64,000 nucleotides of DNA from Chryseobacterium aquifrigidense (GCF_006716485.1 NZ_VFPD01000003.1:124001-188000), one strand, 5' to 3'. Shown: positions 30,007 through 38,933, counted from the stretch's first letter. Numbers and translations: made by a program. Notes: generated by a model not told the origin, from the letters alone.

Positions 30007-30534
30007 ATGAAATCTCCAAGAGAAAGAATAGTAGAAATAACCTTCGAATTGTTTGCAAAACAAGGGTACAATTCTACCGGAATCAATCAGATCATTTCCG
30101 AGGCAGAAGTAGCCAAAGCAAGCTTTTATCAATATTTTAAATCCAAAGAAGACCTATGTGTAGAATTTCTGAAGGTAAGACATGAATATTGGTTCAGTGA
30201 ATTCAATAGTTTTCTATCAAAGGAAAAAGACCCGAAATCTAAAACCATCCAGGCTTTCGATTTCCTGATATATATGAATAAAAAAGAAAATTTCCGTGGG
30301 TGCAGCTTCCTGAATATTCTTTCGGAAATACCAATGGATAATATTAAAATATTCAGCGTAATTCAGTCTCATAAAGCTGATCTCAGAAACTTTTTTTTAG
30401 AATTATTGAATGATGATACTTTTTCCGATCATATCTACATGCTTTTTGAAAGCAGCATCATAGAAAGCCAGCTTTTTAAATCCAATGAACTCATTGAAAA
30501 ATCAAAAAAAATAGTTACCAATTTAATACAATAA
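30007..30534 (+). CDS. TetR-family regulator
   Basis: A 175-residue TetR protein. The N-terminal HTH is standard: RERIVEITFELFAKQGYNSTGINQIISEAEVAKASFYQYFKSKEDLCVEFL. The C-terminal ligand domain is divergent, with a CSFLNILSEIP segment. It probably binds the dyad 45 nt upstream and regulates itself with the downstream DUF1348 gene, three bases away. Confidence 0.9.
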   Translation: MKSPRERIVEITFELFAKQGYNSTGINQIISEAEVAKASFYQYFKSKEDLCVEFLKVRHEYWFSEFNSFLSKEKDPKSKTIQAFDFLIYMNKKENFRGCSFLNILSEIPMDNIKIFSVIQSHKADLRNFFLELLNDDTFSDHIYMLFESSIIESQLFKSNELIEKSKKIVTNLIQ

Positions 30535-30537
30535 GTT

Positions 30538-30951
30538 ATGGAACAGAAACATCCGCTTCCGCCTTTCACTCTTGAAACGGCACTGGAAAAAATTCAAATG
30601 GCAGAAGATGCCTGGAACAGTCAGGATCCTGAAAAGGTTTCCAAAGCATATACCATTGACAGCGAATGGAGAAACAGAGATACATTCGTGAATGGAAGAG
30701 AAAATATTGTAGTATTTCTACAGAAAAAGTGGGAAAAAGAGCTTCATTATCACCTTAAAAAAGAATATTGGGCACACACTGACAACCGTATCGCTGTTCG
30801 TTTTGAATATGAATATCAGACCCAGGAAGGAAACTGGTTCAGAGCCTACGGAAATGAAAACTGGGAGTTTGATGAAAACGGGCTGATGGCAAAAAGATAT
30901 GCCAGTATCAATGATATGGCGATCAAAGAGGAAGAACGAAAATTCAGATAA
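30538..30951 (+). CDS. NTF2-like DUF1348 protein
   Basis: A 137-residue NTF2/SnoaL-fold protein. The DUF1348 hallmarks are AWNSQDPEKVSKAYTIDSEWRNRDTF and ENWEFDENGLMAKRYASINDMAI. Members are small cone-shaped dimers whose ligand is not known; some sit beside TetR regulators as here. It forms an operon with that regulator, and a terminator follows after five bases. Confidence 0.9.
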   Translation: MEQKHPLPPFTLETALEKIQMAEDAWNSQDPEKVSKAYTIDSEWRNRDTFVNGRENIVVFLQKKWEKELHYHLKKEYWAHTDNRIAVRFEYEYQTQEGNWFRAYGNENWEFDENGLMAKRYASINDMAIKEEERKFR

Positions 30952-30956
30952 AATAA

Positions 30957-30985
30957 AATGACTGTTACTACAACAGTCATTTTTG
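30957..30985 (+). terminator. Terminator after the TetR/DUF1348 operon
   Basis: AATGACTGTT, a 5-nt loop and AACAGTCATT form a perfect 10-bp stem followed by T. Confidence 0.8.
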
Positions 30986-31051
30986 TTTTTTTAAGGTTTA
31001 TTAAAACTGAAACATCCAGTCAATAAATTATAATTCATAACTCATCATTTA

Positions 31052-32059
31052 TTAACTGTTTTTCCCATGCAGCAGCTTATTAATCTTTCTCCTTGTTTGC
31101 ATAGATACTTTGTAAGCTTCATCACGCAGTTTCTGTATTTTTCCTACTGGCTGAAAGAATAGCTTACTTTCAAAAGGATTGAATGACAGCAGTTCATTTG
31201 TACAATTGCGCTCATCCAGTAAGGAACCTTTATTTATTTTAACCTCACCGATCTTGATATATGGGGAATTTTTCCATTCTACATTCAGCTTATTGATCGG
31301 CTGGTCTTTCAGGTCATAACATACCTGTATCAAAACATCTGCAGTAAAGTCGTGTGTCTGCAGATAGTTTTTTAAGGAATCTTTTACCTTCTGTCTTTTT
31401 CCAATGTTCTTATCCACAGATTGAGGAGACAGTTTTATTTTGATAATATGATCCCCAAGCCGGTAAGCACCTATAGAATAATAGTCGAAGGAAAGAATAA
31501 AATCATTTCTTTTACCAAGAAGTTTGATCATATTACGAACCATATCACCTGTTGCCAGGGAAGGAACTATTTTAATCACCTGAAGCAGCAGTGTAAAAAG
31601 GCTGCTCCATTTTTTGATGTAAAATCTGTTGACAGCAGTAAACAGTTTCAAAAAAGTTGAAACAGAATTAATGGGAAACAATGGGAAGTTAACCAGCGGA
31701 TAATTCGCAAGCAGTGTACCGCTTTCATCCCTGATCTGCACTGCAAAGCCGTAGGCAGGAATATCTTTTTTAGCATTCTTAATCTTCAGCTGAGCATTGG
31801 AAAAACGTATAGTCAGGTCAAATTTTTCCTTATCAAAAAAAGGCTGTAGTGATTCCGGAATAACTGGTTCTATCCGGAATGTACCCTTTGCTGCCGCATA
31901 CGTTTTAGCATGGGCATTCCTGGTAGCATAATTGACATCACTAATGGAAGAGGATTGTTCAACAAAATCTGCTATTGTTTTTTTATTGATTTCCAGAAGC
32001 TTTTTTTCCTCTTCATTCAGTTCATCAAACTTCTTATTATATTTTAGTGGATTTGGCAT
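31052..32059 (-). CDS. Catalase-like heme protein
   Basis: A 335-residue protein with the divergent catalase-fold signature: NAHAKTYAAAKGTFRI near residue 47 (with the distal-side His), DLTIRFSNA, AYGFAVQIRDESGTLLANYPLVNFPLFP, and a C-terminal FFQPVGKIQKLRDEAYKVS. It is shorter than true catalases. Family relatives include catalase-like and allene-oxide-synthase-like proteins, so peroxide chemistry is probable but catalase activity is not assured. It is a lone gene. Confidence 0.75.
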   Translation of the reverse strand: MPNPLKYNKKFDELNEEEKKLLEINKKTIADFVEQSSSISDVNYATRNAHAKTYAAAKGTFRIEPVIPESLQPFFDKEKFDLTIRFSNAQLKIKNAKKDIPAYGFAVQIRDESGTLLANYPLVNFPLFPINSVSTFLKLFTAVNRFYIKKWSSLFTLLLQVIKIVPSLATGDMVRNMIKLLGKRNDFILSFDYYSIGAYRLGDHIIKIKLSPQSVDKNIGKRQKVKDSLKNYLQTHDFTADVLIQVCYDLKDQPINKLNVEWKNSPYIKIGEVKINKGSLLDERNCTNELLSFNPFESKLFFQPVGKIQKLRDEAYKVSMQTRRKINKLLHGKNS

Positions 32060-32334
32060 TTAGTTTTTAAAATCCAATTATAACGCCAAGTTTCGAAATC
32101 TGTGTTAAATAAGTATTACAATTATTTGAATTTTGTGGAAAACATATTTAAAAATAAGGAAATGTAAGATTATATGGTTGATAAATATTAAAGAATAAAC
32201 TGTTTAACCTGTTGATTATTAGTGTTTAGATTTTTTTAATAAGAATGATTTAAAAAGCTGTTGTTTGGTACGGGAATGTTTTGGGCTTTTAAACTTCCCT
32301 CATCGTGCTTCCACCTTCCAACCCTAAAAAGCCT

Positions 32335-32342
32335 TATCTTTG
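32335..32342 (+). promoter_or_regulatory. -7 element of the FKBP gene
   Basis: A perfect TATCTTTG lies 15 nt before the chosen ATG and excludes the longer in-frame start at 32261. Confidence 0.55.
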
Positions 32343-32356
32343 TAAAAAATTATAAT

Positions 32357-32791
32357 ATGGGAGTAGCAGATATGTTATTTAAACGTAAAAAAGAATTAGC
32401 AGAAAAGAACCTGAAAGACGGTAAAGAATATATGGAGGAGTATGGTAAAAGAGAAAGCGTTGTGCAGTTACCAAGCGGCTTGCAATATGAAATTATTACA
32501 GAAGGTGATGGTGCAAAACCAGGTCCTAAATCTACTGTAAAATGCCATTATCACGGAACTACTATTTCCGGGAAAGTATTCGACAGCTCTGTAAAAAGAG
32601 GTACACCCGCATCTTTTCCTTTAAACAGAGTTATTTCAGGATGGACTGAAGCTCTTCAGTTAATGCCGGTCGGAAGCAAATGGAGACTGATTATTCCTCC
32701 GCACTTAGCCTATGGAGATCAGGAAATCAGCAAAGAAATAGGGCCAAACAGTACCCTTGTTTTCGAAGTTGAATTGTTGGATATTAAATAA
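32357..32791 (+). CDS. FKBP-type peptidyl-prolyl isomerase
   Basis: The ATG at 32357 gives 144 residues. A helical N-terminal lead (about 45 residues, LFKRKKELAEKNLKDGKEYME) is followed by one FKBP domain: GLQYEIITEGDG, VKCHYHGTTISGKVFDSS, GTPASFPLNRVISGWTEALQLMPVGSKWRLIIPPHLAYGD and NSTLVFEVELLDI. The main active-site aromatic residues are present. There is no signal peptide in this version, so it is cytoplasmic, a Mip/FkpA relative lacking export. Confidence 0.9.
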   Translation: MGVADMLFKRKKELAEKNLKDGKEYMEEYGKRESVVQLPSGLQYEIITEGDGAKPGPKSTVKCHYHGTTISGKVFDSSVKRGTPASFPLNRVISGWTEALQLMPVGSKWRLIIPPHLAYGDQEISKEIGPNSTLVFEVELLDIK

Positions 32792-32811
32792 TCCTACTTA
32801 AAAATAAATTA

Positions 32812-32840
32812 AAATTTACCTGATTTCAGGTAAATTTTTT
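32812..32840 (+). terminator. Terminator of the FKBP gene
   Basis: AAATTTACCTG, ATTT and CAGGTAAATTT form a perfect stem followed by T. Confidence 0.75.
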
Positions 32841-32930
32841 TATTTGTGCTATATTCGTATTGATAATTGTAAAGTTGAAGAAGAAGATGAACCGGCTACA
32901 ATTCATCAATCCTGCACAAAAAATGACTGA

Positions 32931-33881
32931 ATGAAAAAACTTTTTTACCTTTTGATTGTTTTCGGGCTTCTTACTTCCTGTGTTTCCAGAAAGAATCAGG
33001 CTATTCAGCAGAATATTCTCACGCTGAAAGACAGCTATTGTAAGGCTCCGTTCAAATATAACTACAGCAATAAACTTCCATCCTATAATTCTGATTCGAT
33101 CTTAACTGCCAATAAAGACCTAAAAGAGGTATTTTCTGACCAGAGCATTCTCATCTTAAATGCACTGGATAATTTAGATGAAGTTCATGAGATTATTGAT
33201 CTCAAAAAAGACTCATCCCTGGCCTCACAGGTTAAAGTTTTACAGTTAAAAACAAAAATAAACAGCAAAATAACAATTGCTCTTACAGAGTTAGATGCGG
33301 TGGCTGCAGAGTTTGACTGTGAAGGAGAAAGAGTAGCCCAGATTGGAAATTATGTGGATAACTTAAATTCTTCAAGAAATAATAAACTTATTTTATATTC
33401 CATCATTGCAGGAGCAGCAGCTTCAATAGCAGGAGGAATTGTGCACGATCAGGGCTGGAGTAATGCCATCGATATTAGTGGAGGGGTTCTGGGAGCAGGT
33501 TTTGGTTTGGCAACCCTTAACCCGAAAGGAAAGAAAGTGGAGTTTATCCACCAAAGAAATCTTTTGAGAGATATCTGGCGAGAAAAGCTGGAGTCACCCA
33601 ATTTTCCACCTTTTATCTGGTATATGTACACAGAGAAAAAGTTTTCCAACAGAGAAGAACATTCCATTATCGGAAATATGAAATCCCGATGGCTGCATTA
33701 TCAGTTTGACGATAGTAAAGAAGCGGCAGATAAGTCGGTGATTTTCAGTGATGGTGGCCTTTATAGGGCAGATGATCTTCATAACCGGGCAGCCATGCTG
33801 AATCAGATGCAGTCCGCAACCCGTACCATTAATCAGAACATCAATTATCTGTTGCTGGATCTGGACAAATTAATACTTTAA
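32931..33881 (+). CDS. Putative lipoprotein of unknown function (316 aa)
   Basis: The signal peptide MKKLFYLLIVFGLLTSC ends in a lipobox (LTSC), so Cys17 is the likely lipid anchor. The mature part is helical to about residue 150, then has a glycine/alanine-rich hydrophobic stretch (IIAGAAASIAGGIVHDQGW) that could be a membrane segment. A soluble C-terminal half with W/Y-rich motifs follows. No family was recognised. It stands alone, upstream of an Rrf2 gene. Confidence 0.75.
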   Translation: MKKLFYLLIVFGLLTSCVSRKNQAIQQNILTLKDSYCKAPFKYNYSNKLPSYNSDSILTANKDLKEVFSDQSILILNALDNLDEVHEIIDLKKDSSLASQVKVLQLKTKINSKITIALTELDAVAAEFDCEGERVAQIGNYVDNLNSSRNNKLILYSIIAGAAASIAGGIVHDQGWSNAIDISGGVLGAGFGLATLNPKGKKVEFIHQRNLLRDIWREKLESPNFPPFIWYMYTEKKFSNREEHSIIGNMKSRWLHYQFDDSKEAADKSVIFSDGGLYRADDLHNRAAMLNQMQSATRTINQNINYLLLDLDKLIL

Positions 33882-33893
33882 GAAAAATTTAAC

Positions 33894-33933
33894 TGTAATA
33901 AATCTTGTTACATTTAGAAAAAGTGTATCTTTG
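33894..33933 (+). promoter_or_regulatory. Rrf2 operator overlapping its promoter
   Basis: TGTAATAAATCTTGTTACA (33894-33912) is a TGTAA-N9-TTACA dyad covering the -33 TTG; the -7 element TATCTTTG is at 33926-33933. Its reverse complement matches the site at 34375 with one mismatch. Confidence 0.7.
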
Positions 33934-33946
33934 CCCTGTAATTACA

Positions 33947-34357
33947 ATGAACAATACAAGATTTGCTACGGCAGTACATATTATGACATTATTGGCAAAA
34001 AGTCCTCAGGAGTGGCTTACTTCTGACTGGATGGCCGGTAGTATCAATGTGAATCCGGTGATTATCCGAAAGGAAATCAGCGTATTGAGAGAAGCAGGTC
34101 TGATTATCAGCAGACAGGGAAAAGAAGGAGGAAGTCAGCTTGCAAAAAATGCTGAAATGATCACTATTTCTGAGATCTATAAAGCAGTAAAAAATACAGA
34201 AGTATTAGGCAAAAAAAATCAGAATCCCAATCCGGCATGCAGTGTTGGAAAAGAGATCAACAATCATTTAAATACATTATTTGAAGAAACAGACCAATTG
34301 GTTGTAAACTTTTTAGGAGACAAGTCATTACAAAAATTCACAGACCAGTTCGAATAA
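33947..34357 (+). CDS. Rrf2-family transcription regulator
   Basis: The ATG at 33947 gives 136 residues; the longer frame begins inside the promoter. An Rrf2 winged helix is clear: RFATAVHIMTLLAKSPQEWLTSDWMAGSINVNPVIIRKEISVLREAGLI followed by the GGSQLA wing. Only one Cys is seen (PNPACSVG), so there is no three-Cys Fe-S site as in IscR/NsrR. It belongs to the YwnA-like group that often controls an adjacent NAD(P)-binding reductase, exactly the arrangement here. Confidence 0.88.
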   Translation: MNNTRFATAVHIMTLLAKSPQEWLTSDWMAGSINVNPVIIRKEISVLREAGLIISRQGKEGGSQLAKNAEMITISEIYKAVKNTEVLGKKNQNPNPACSVGKEINNHLNTLFEETDQLVVNFLGDKSLQKFTDQFE

Positions 34358-34374
34358 AATTTTTTAATCTTAAA

Positions 34375-34393
34375 TGTAACAAAATTTATTACA
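34375..34393 (+). promoter_or_regulatory. Second Rrf2 operator
   Basis: TGTAACAAAATTTATTACA, a TGTAA-N9-TTACA dyad 20 nt before the reductase ATG. It is 18 of 19 identical to the reverse complement of the operator at 33894. Confidence 0.7.
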
Positions 34394-34413
34394 ATTTAAT
34401 TAAATAAAACATT

Positions 34414-35067
34414 ATGAAAAAAGTAGCAGTAATCGGTGCAACAGGATTTGTAGGAGCACACGTAGTATCAGAATTAGCAGACAGAGGATATGCAGTGGAA
34501 GCATTGGTAAGAGATGCATCAAAAGTAAAAACACAGCAAAATGTAACCGCCAAAAGTGTTGATGTAAACAATGTAGATGAATTAGCTGAAGCATTGAAAG
34601 GGAGTGATGCTGTAATCAGTACATTCAACGCAGGATGGACGAATCCTAATCTTTACAACGATTTTTTAAACGGTTCTGAAAATATTGAAAAAGCTGTAGA
34701 ACAGTCAGGTGTAAAAAGACTGATTGTAGTAGGTGGAGCAGGAAGTCTTTACACACCGGATAACGTACAGATCGTAGATACTCCTGATTTCCCGGAAGCT
34801 TACAAGCCGGGTGCAACAGCAGCAAGAGATTATTTAAACAAGATCAAAGAAAACAATACACTGGATTGGACATTCTTCAGCCCTGCTATCGAAATGAACC
34901 AGGCGAACGTAGGAGAAAGAACAGGAAAATACAGAACATCATTAGAAACTCCGGTATTTGATGAAAACGGAAGAAGCCGTCTTTCTGTAGAAGATGTAGC
35001 TGTTGCTTTGGTAGATGAATTGGAGCAGAATAACCACATCCGTGAACGTTTCACCGCAGCTTACTAA
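34414..35067 (+). CDS. NAD(P)-binding NmrA/YwnB-like reductase
   Basis: A 217-residue atypical short-chain dehydrogenase. The N-terminal Rossmann motif is VAVIGATGFVGAHVV (G-x-x-G-x-x-G), with RD in place of an acidic NADH ligand, which hints at NADPH. The FSPAIEM segment and lack of YxxxK match the YwnB/NmrA-like group. Such reductases are often induced through Rrf2/YwnA-type regulators under electrophile or redox stress. It is followed after 17 nt by an MBL gene. Confidence 0.88.
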   Translation: MKKVAVIGATGFVGAHVVSELADRGYAVEALVRDASKVKTQQNVTAKSVDVNNVDELAEALKGSDAVISTFNAGWTNPNLYNDFLNGSENIEKAVEQSGVKRLIVVGGAGSLYTPDNVQIVDTPDFPEAYKPGATAARDYLNKIKENNTLDWTFFSPAIEMNQANVGERTGKYRTSLETPVFDENGRSRLSVEDVAVALVDELEQNNHIRERFTAAY

Positions 35068-35084
35068 TCGATAAAAGAACAGAA

Positions 35085-36257
35085 ATGATACAAAAAAAAT
35101 TATGGTCGTTATTAGCACTGTTGGGATTCATCAGCATATTTGCAGGAAATCTAAAAGTGAAAGTTTATAATCCGGGAACCAAAGCTATATTTCCTATCAC
35201 TTCTACCATTATTTATGGAGATAAAGATGCCATACTTGTGGATGCACAGTTTCAGAAGCAATATGCAGAACAGCTGGTAAGAGAAATAAAAGCAACAGGA
35301 AAAAACCTGAAAACGGTTTTCATTTCTCACAGTGATCCTGATTTTTACTTTGGACTGGATGTGATTAAAAAAGCATTTCCGGATGCAAAGATTATTTCAA
35401 CAGCACAGACCGCTTATCTGATATCAGCATCAAAAGATGATAAAATGGGAGTGTGGAAACCACAGTTGAAGGCAGATGCTCCATCGGAAATTATAATTCC
35501 TGAAGCAGTTACTTCAATTCCTGATCTTGAAGGAAACAAAATTGAAATTATTCAAAACCTGGAAGATCCGGCACACAGTTTTCTTTGGATTCCTTCCATC
35601 AAAACCATTGCAGGCGGGATTTCAGTTTCTGTTGGCTCACATCTCTGGATGGCAGATACGCAGAATATAAAAGCAATTGATCAATGGATAGGGCAGATTG
35701 ATGCTATGAAGGCTCTGAAGCCTGAAAAGGTTATTCCTTCTCATTTTGCAGAATTGTCCACATCACCACAATCACTTGATTTTGTGAAAAGCTATCTGGA
35801 AAACTATAAACAGGCAGTTACTGAAAACAAAACTTCATCTGCTATTGTAGATTTCATGGTTAAAAAATATCCTGATCTACCAGGAAAAGGCGAACTGGAA
35901 ATGGGAGTAAAGGTTTATCTTAAAGAAATGGACTGGGATCTGAAATCTCCTTATCCGGCAATAGGCCGTAAAGTGGAAGTGGATTTTGGAACTATAAAAT
36001 TCCTTCTTGATTTTAAAGATAATAAAACAATGACGTTTACAGGAACCGCAGGAAGTTCAAAAAACAGTACAGACACCGTAGAATATACGGCTGTAGAAGT
36101 GGCGAAAAATGTTTTTATGGTTTACTGGCATGAGCCTCATCTTGGTTTCAATGTAACCCATATTCAGGATTATAATAAAAATATCATCTACTCAAATATT
36201 GCAGGTCCGGACGGTACATTTACCCACCCGAAAGGAACGCTTAAAATTTTAAAATAA
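35085..36257 (+). CDS. Exported MBL-fold hydrolase with altered metal motif
   Basis: A 390-residue protein with an N-terminal signal peptide (LWSLLALLGFISIFAG). The metallo-beta-lactamase fold starts at residue 28. The metal motif reads SHSDPDFYFG in place of HxHxDH, so two of the usual ligands differ. A subfamily with this SH-x-DPD-x-YFG form exists in Bacteroidetes as I recall it. The C-terminal 130 residues form an extra beta-rich domain. It is in an operon with the reductase under the Rrf2-type operator and ends at a terminator. Confidence 0.8.
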   Translation: MIQKKLWSLLALLGFISIFAGNLKVKVYNPGTKAIFPITSTIIYGDKDAILVDAQFQKQYAEQLVREIKATGKNLKTVFISHSDPDFYFGLDVIKKAFPDAKIISTAQTAYLISASKDDKMGVWKPQLKADAPSEIIIPEAVTSIPDLEGNKIEIIQNLEDPAHSFLWIPSIKTIAGGISVSVGSHLWMADTQNIKAIDQWIGQIDAMKALKPEKVIPSHFAELSTSPQSLDFVKSYLENYKQAVTENKTSSAIVDFMVKKYPDLPGKGELEMGVKVYLKEMDWDLKSPYPAIGRKVEVDFGTIKFLLDFKDNKTMTFTGTAGSSKNSTDTVEYTAVEVAKNVFMVYWHEPHLGFNVTHIQDYNKNIIYSNIAGPDGTFTHPKGTLKILK

Positions 36258-36260
36258 AAA

Positions 36261-36288
36261 AACAGCTGCATTGGCAGCTGTTTTTTTT
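36261..36288 (+). terminator. Terminator after the MBL gene
   Basis: AACAGCTGC, ATTG and GCAGCTGTT form a perfect 9-bp stem followed by eight T. Confidence 0.85.
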
Positions 36289-36532
36289 GTATCATAGTAG
36301 TTAACAATAAAATATCACCAGAGCTCATCAAATCAGCTTGCTGATTCCAACTTTGCCTCCCTAGAATCAAAAGAAAGCAAATTAAAAACTTGGCGTTAAA
36401 ATAATATCTCGCAGATTTTTCATATGCTGCAGATCTATGATCATGAGAATTATATTCGTGATATTCGTGAAACTATTCGTGTTCTTCGTGTTTAAAAAAG
36501 GCCTTTAAATGAATACTCTATTTTTTAAAACC
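36289..36532. other. Intergenic region
   Basis: It has a TATTCGTGATATTCGTGAAACTATTCGTG-like run of short direct repeats (ATTCGTG, about 36453-36480). No gene was seen. Confidence 0.5.
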
Positions 36533-36561
36533 AAAAAACTGCCTCTCATGAGACAGTTTTC
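36530..36561 (-). terminator. Terminator of the M23 peptidase gene
   Basis: On the minus strand AAACTGTCTC, ATGA and GAGGCAGTTT form a stem with one G-T pair, followed by a run of T. Confidence 0.7.
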
Positions 36562-36564
36562 TTT

Positions 36565-37593
36565 TTATAGATTCATAAACAATTTCGGGTTAATCGGAGT
36601 ATTGTTTTTGTGGACTTCATAATGAAGATGAGGTCCGGTAGAACGCCCGGAATTTCCGGATTTTGCAATGACCTGACCTACTTTTACTTTATCATTTACT
36701 TTTGCAACAAGCTGAGATAAATGTCCATATAAAGTAGCCAGCCCGTTTCCATGCGAAACAATTACACAGTTTCCATAGCCTCCTTTTTGTCCGGAAAAAA
36801 TGATTGTCCCTGCAGCAGCAGCTCTTACATCGGAACCATAGGCAACCGCAATGTCCAGCCCTTTATGAAACTGCATTTGGTCAGCCTCAGCAGGTGGATT
36901 GTTTTTTTCCGCAACAGCAGTTTTGGCTGTAGTAGTTCCGGCAACAGTTTTAGTGGCAGAAGGAGTTGGGGCAGAAGCCACAGGAGTTGCTTTTGGAGTA
37001 ACCATCACTTTTACTTCTCTTTTATTTCCATAGCTGTCTGTAAGTTCTATAATTTTCTCTACAGGTTCGGCTTTTACTTCAGGTTTTGCAGCTGCAGCTA
37101 CCGTTGGTTTTGCCTCTGTTGCCGCACTTGATCTTACCGAAGCAAAAACAGTTTTGAATGGAATAGGATTTTTTCTTATCCCGAAATTAGATGAAATATA
37201 TCCGTCAGTAGGCATTCCTAATGGTACCTGCATCAGTTTTTTCTGAAGATCCATCAGATATTGGCTATATCGGTTAGCCTGTTTGGAAAGATAAATAGAA
37301 TTTGAAATACTGTCCTGGCTGAGCATCATGAGCTTTTCATTAGTGATGTCTTTGGACTTCAGGAAGGAGTTGAGTTGAGCAACAGTCTGATCTACAAGAG
37401 TAAGATCAGTTTTCATTTTTAAATAATCTACACTGTCTTTTTCAGTGTTTATTTTTACAAGGTTCACTTCGTAAGTTTTGTCATCTCTTTCAGAAAAGAG
37501 CTTCGCAATGAAGACACCTTGTGCAAAAACTACTAGTAAAAGTCCTCCCAGGAGAATGTTTACGTTCTTCTTGCTGTTTAGAAATTTTTTCAT
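36565..37593 (-). CDS. M23-family peptidoglycan peptidase
   Basis: The start at 37593 (MKKFLNSKKNVN) is preferred to a longer frame, giving 342 residues. A single N-terminal membrane anchor (ILLGGLLLVVFAQGVFIAKLF) is followed by a coiled coil, then a linker rich in Thr, Ala, Pro and Val (about 170-245). The LytM domain carries HKGLDIAVAYG and HLHYEVH, the His and Asp zinc ligands. A TAAATTTG -7 box lies upstream. It likely cuts or regulates cross-links in peptidoglycan during growth or division. Confidence 0.9.
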   Translation of the reverse strand: MKKFLNSKKNVNILLGGLLLVVFAQGVFIAKLFSERDDKTYEVNLVKINTEKDSVDYLKMKTDLTLVDQTVAQLNSFLKSKDITNEKLMMLSQDSISNSIYLSKQANRYSQYLMDLQKKLMQVPLGMPTDGYISSNFGIRKNPIPFKTVFASVRSSAATEAKPTVAAAAKPEVKAEPVEKIIELTDSYGNKREVKVMVTPKATPVASAPTPSATKTVAGTTTAKTAVAEKNNPPAEADQMQFHKGLDIAVAYGSDVRAAAAGTIIFSGQKGGYGNCVIVSHGNGLATLYGHLSQLVAKVNDKVKVGQVIAKSGNSGRSTGPHLHYEVHKNNTPINPKLFMNL

Positions 37594-37793
37594 ATTTCTT
37601 CTCTTAGTAAATTTAAAACGGTTTTGAAGCTGCAAATTTAAATAAAAATAAGTTTTGTGAGTTATTTTTATTTAAAATTCAGTTTTTTCTGTATTTAACG
37701 GTTAATTAGTTATTTAATTGTGTTGAAGTGTTAATTTTTTCAGAAAATGGCTTTTATCATAGTTTCAAAGCCCGCGATACGTCTTTGTTTTAA

Positions 37794-37801
37794 TATCTTT
37801 G
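37794..37801 (+). promoter_or_regulatory. -7 element of gpsA
   Basis: A perfect TATCTTTG lies 18 nt before the chosen ATG. Confidence 0.55.
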
Positions 37802-37818
37802 CAGTTCACATTCCAATT

Positions 37819-38859
37819 ATGGCTAAAAAGAAAATTATTTCAGAATCTTCGAATCCAAAAAAGAATAAAAAGGATATTTCTGTAGGAGTTGTAGGAAGCG
37901 GAAGTTTTGCAACCGCTATTGTAAAAATGCTTGTTGAAAACTGCAAAATAGTACACTGGTGCGTAAGAAGTGAATTTGTAAAAGGAGCCATTGAACTTCG
38001 TGGACATAACCCTACTTATCTTACCGCTGCACATTTTAATCTGAAAAGTTTAAAACTGACAACAGATATTAACGAGCTGGTTGCTGCCTGTGATGTTATT
38101 GTTCTGGCAACACCGTCTATCTACCTGTCTGATACGTTGGATAAGATGACATGTGATTATTCGGATAAGATCTTTATTTCTGCAATTAAAGGGATTATTC
38201 CTAAAGTAAATGACGTAGTAGCGCATTATCTGCGTGATGAATTTAAAATCGGTTTCAGAAACCAGGCTGTTATTGCAGGGCCTTGTCATGCTGAAGAGGT
38301 GGCTATGGAAAGACTTTCTTATCTTACAATTGCTACAGTAGAAGATGAAACTGCTGAAAAGCTTGAAGGAATCTTCAGTTCAGACTTTATCAAAGTTCAT
38401 ACAAGCAAAGATATTTTAGGAAATGAATACAGTGCTATTCTTAAAAATATTTTTGCAATCGGAGCGGGAATTGCAAGCGGATTAGGCTATGGAGATAACT
38501 TTACAGCAGTCTTTGTTTCCAATGCGATCCGTGAAATGGAAACCTTCCTGGAAGCAATTTACGAAGCACCAAGAGATGTAAACGAAAGCGCCTATCTGGG
38601 AGACCTTCTAGTAACAGCATATTCGCTTTTCTCAAGAAACAGAAACCTTGGAAACCTGATCGGAAAAGGATATACGGTAAAATCTGCCATTCAGTCTATG
38701 AATATGGTGGCAGAAGGATATTATGCTGCAGATTCCATTTATAAAACAGCGAAACAAAAAAATCTTAAACTCCCGATTATTGATACAGTATATGCCATTT
38801 TGTATGAAGGTAAAAATGCTGAAAAACAGTTTAAAAAACTGACCGCAAAATTGAATTAA
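37819..38859 (+). CDS. gpsA: NAD(P)-dependent glycerol-3-phosphate dehydrogenase
   Basis: The ATG at 37819 gives 346 residues. After a lysine-rich N-terminal tail, the Rossmann motif VGVVGSGSFATAIVKML follows. VLATPSIYL, ISAIKGI and AGPCHAEEVA are GpsA signatures. NEYSAILKNIFAIGAGIASGLGYGDN holds the active-site lysine, and RNRNLGNLIGKG is the later conserved block. It makes sn-glycerol 3-phosphate from DHAP for phospholipid synthesis. Confidence 0.93.
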   Translation: MAKKKIISESSNPKKNKKDISVGVVGSGSFATAIVKMLVENCKIVHWCVRSEFVKGAIELRGHNPTYLTAAHFNLKSLKLTTDINELVAACDVIVLATPSIYLSDTLDKMTCDYSDKIFISAIKGIIPKVNDVVAHYLRDEFKIGFRNQAVIAGPCHAEEVAMERLSYLTIATVEDETAEKLEGIFSSDFIKVHTSKDILGNEYSAILKNIFAIGAGIASGLGYGDNFTAVFVSNAIREMETFLEAIYEAPRDVNESAYLGDLLVTAYSLFSRNRNLGNLIGKGYTVKSAIQSMNMVAEGYYAADSIYKTAKQKNLKLPIIDTVYAILYEGKNAEKQFKKLTAKLN

Positions 38860-38864
38860 AAAAA

Positions 38865-38884
38865 CAGGACTTGGGAAAGTCCTG
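38865..38884 (+). terminator. Hairpin after gpsA
   Basis: CAGGACTT, GGGA and AAGTCCTG form a perfect 8-bp stem six bases after the gpsA stop. Confidence 0.55.
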
Positions 38885-38900
38885 CTAAACATAAATAATG

Positions 38901-38933
38901 AAACTTAAGCACAGAAAGTGCTTAAGTTTTTTT
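38901..38933. terminator. Bidirectional terminator
   Basis: AAACTTAAGCAC, AGAAA and GTGCTTAAGTTT form a 12-bp stem with T7 on the plus strand. It serves both gpsA and the convergent surface-protein gene. Confidence 0.75.
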
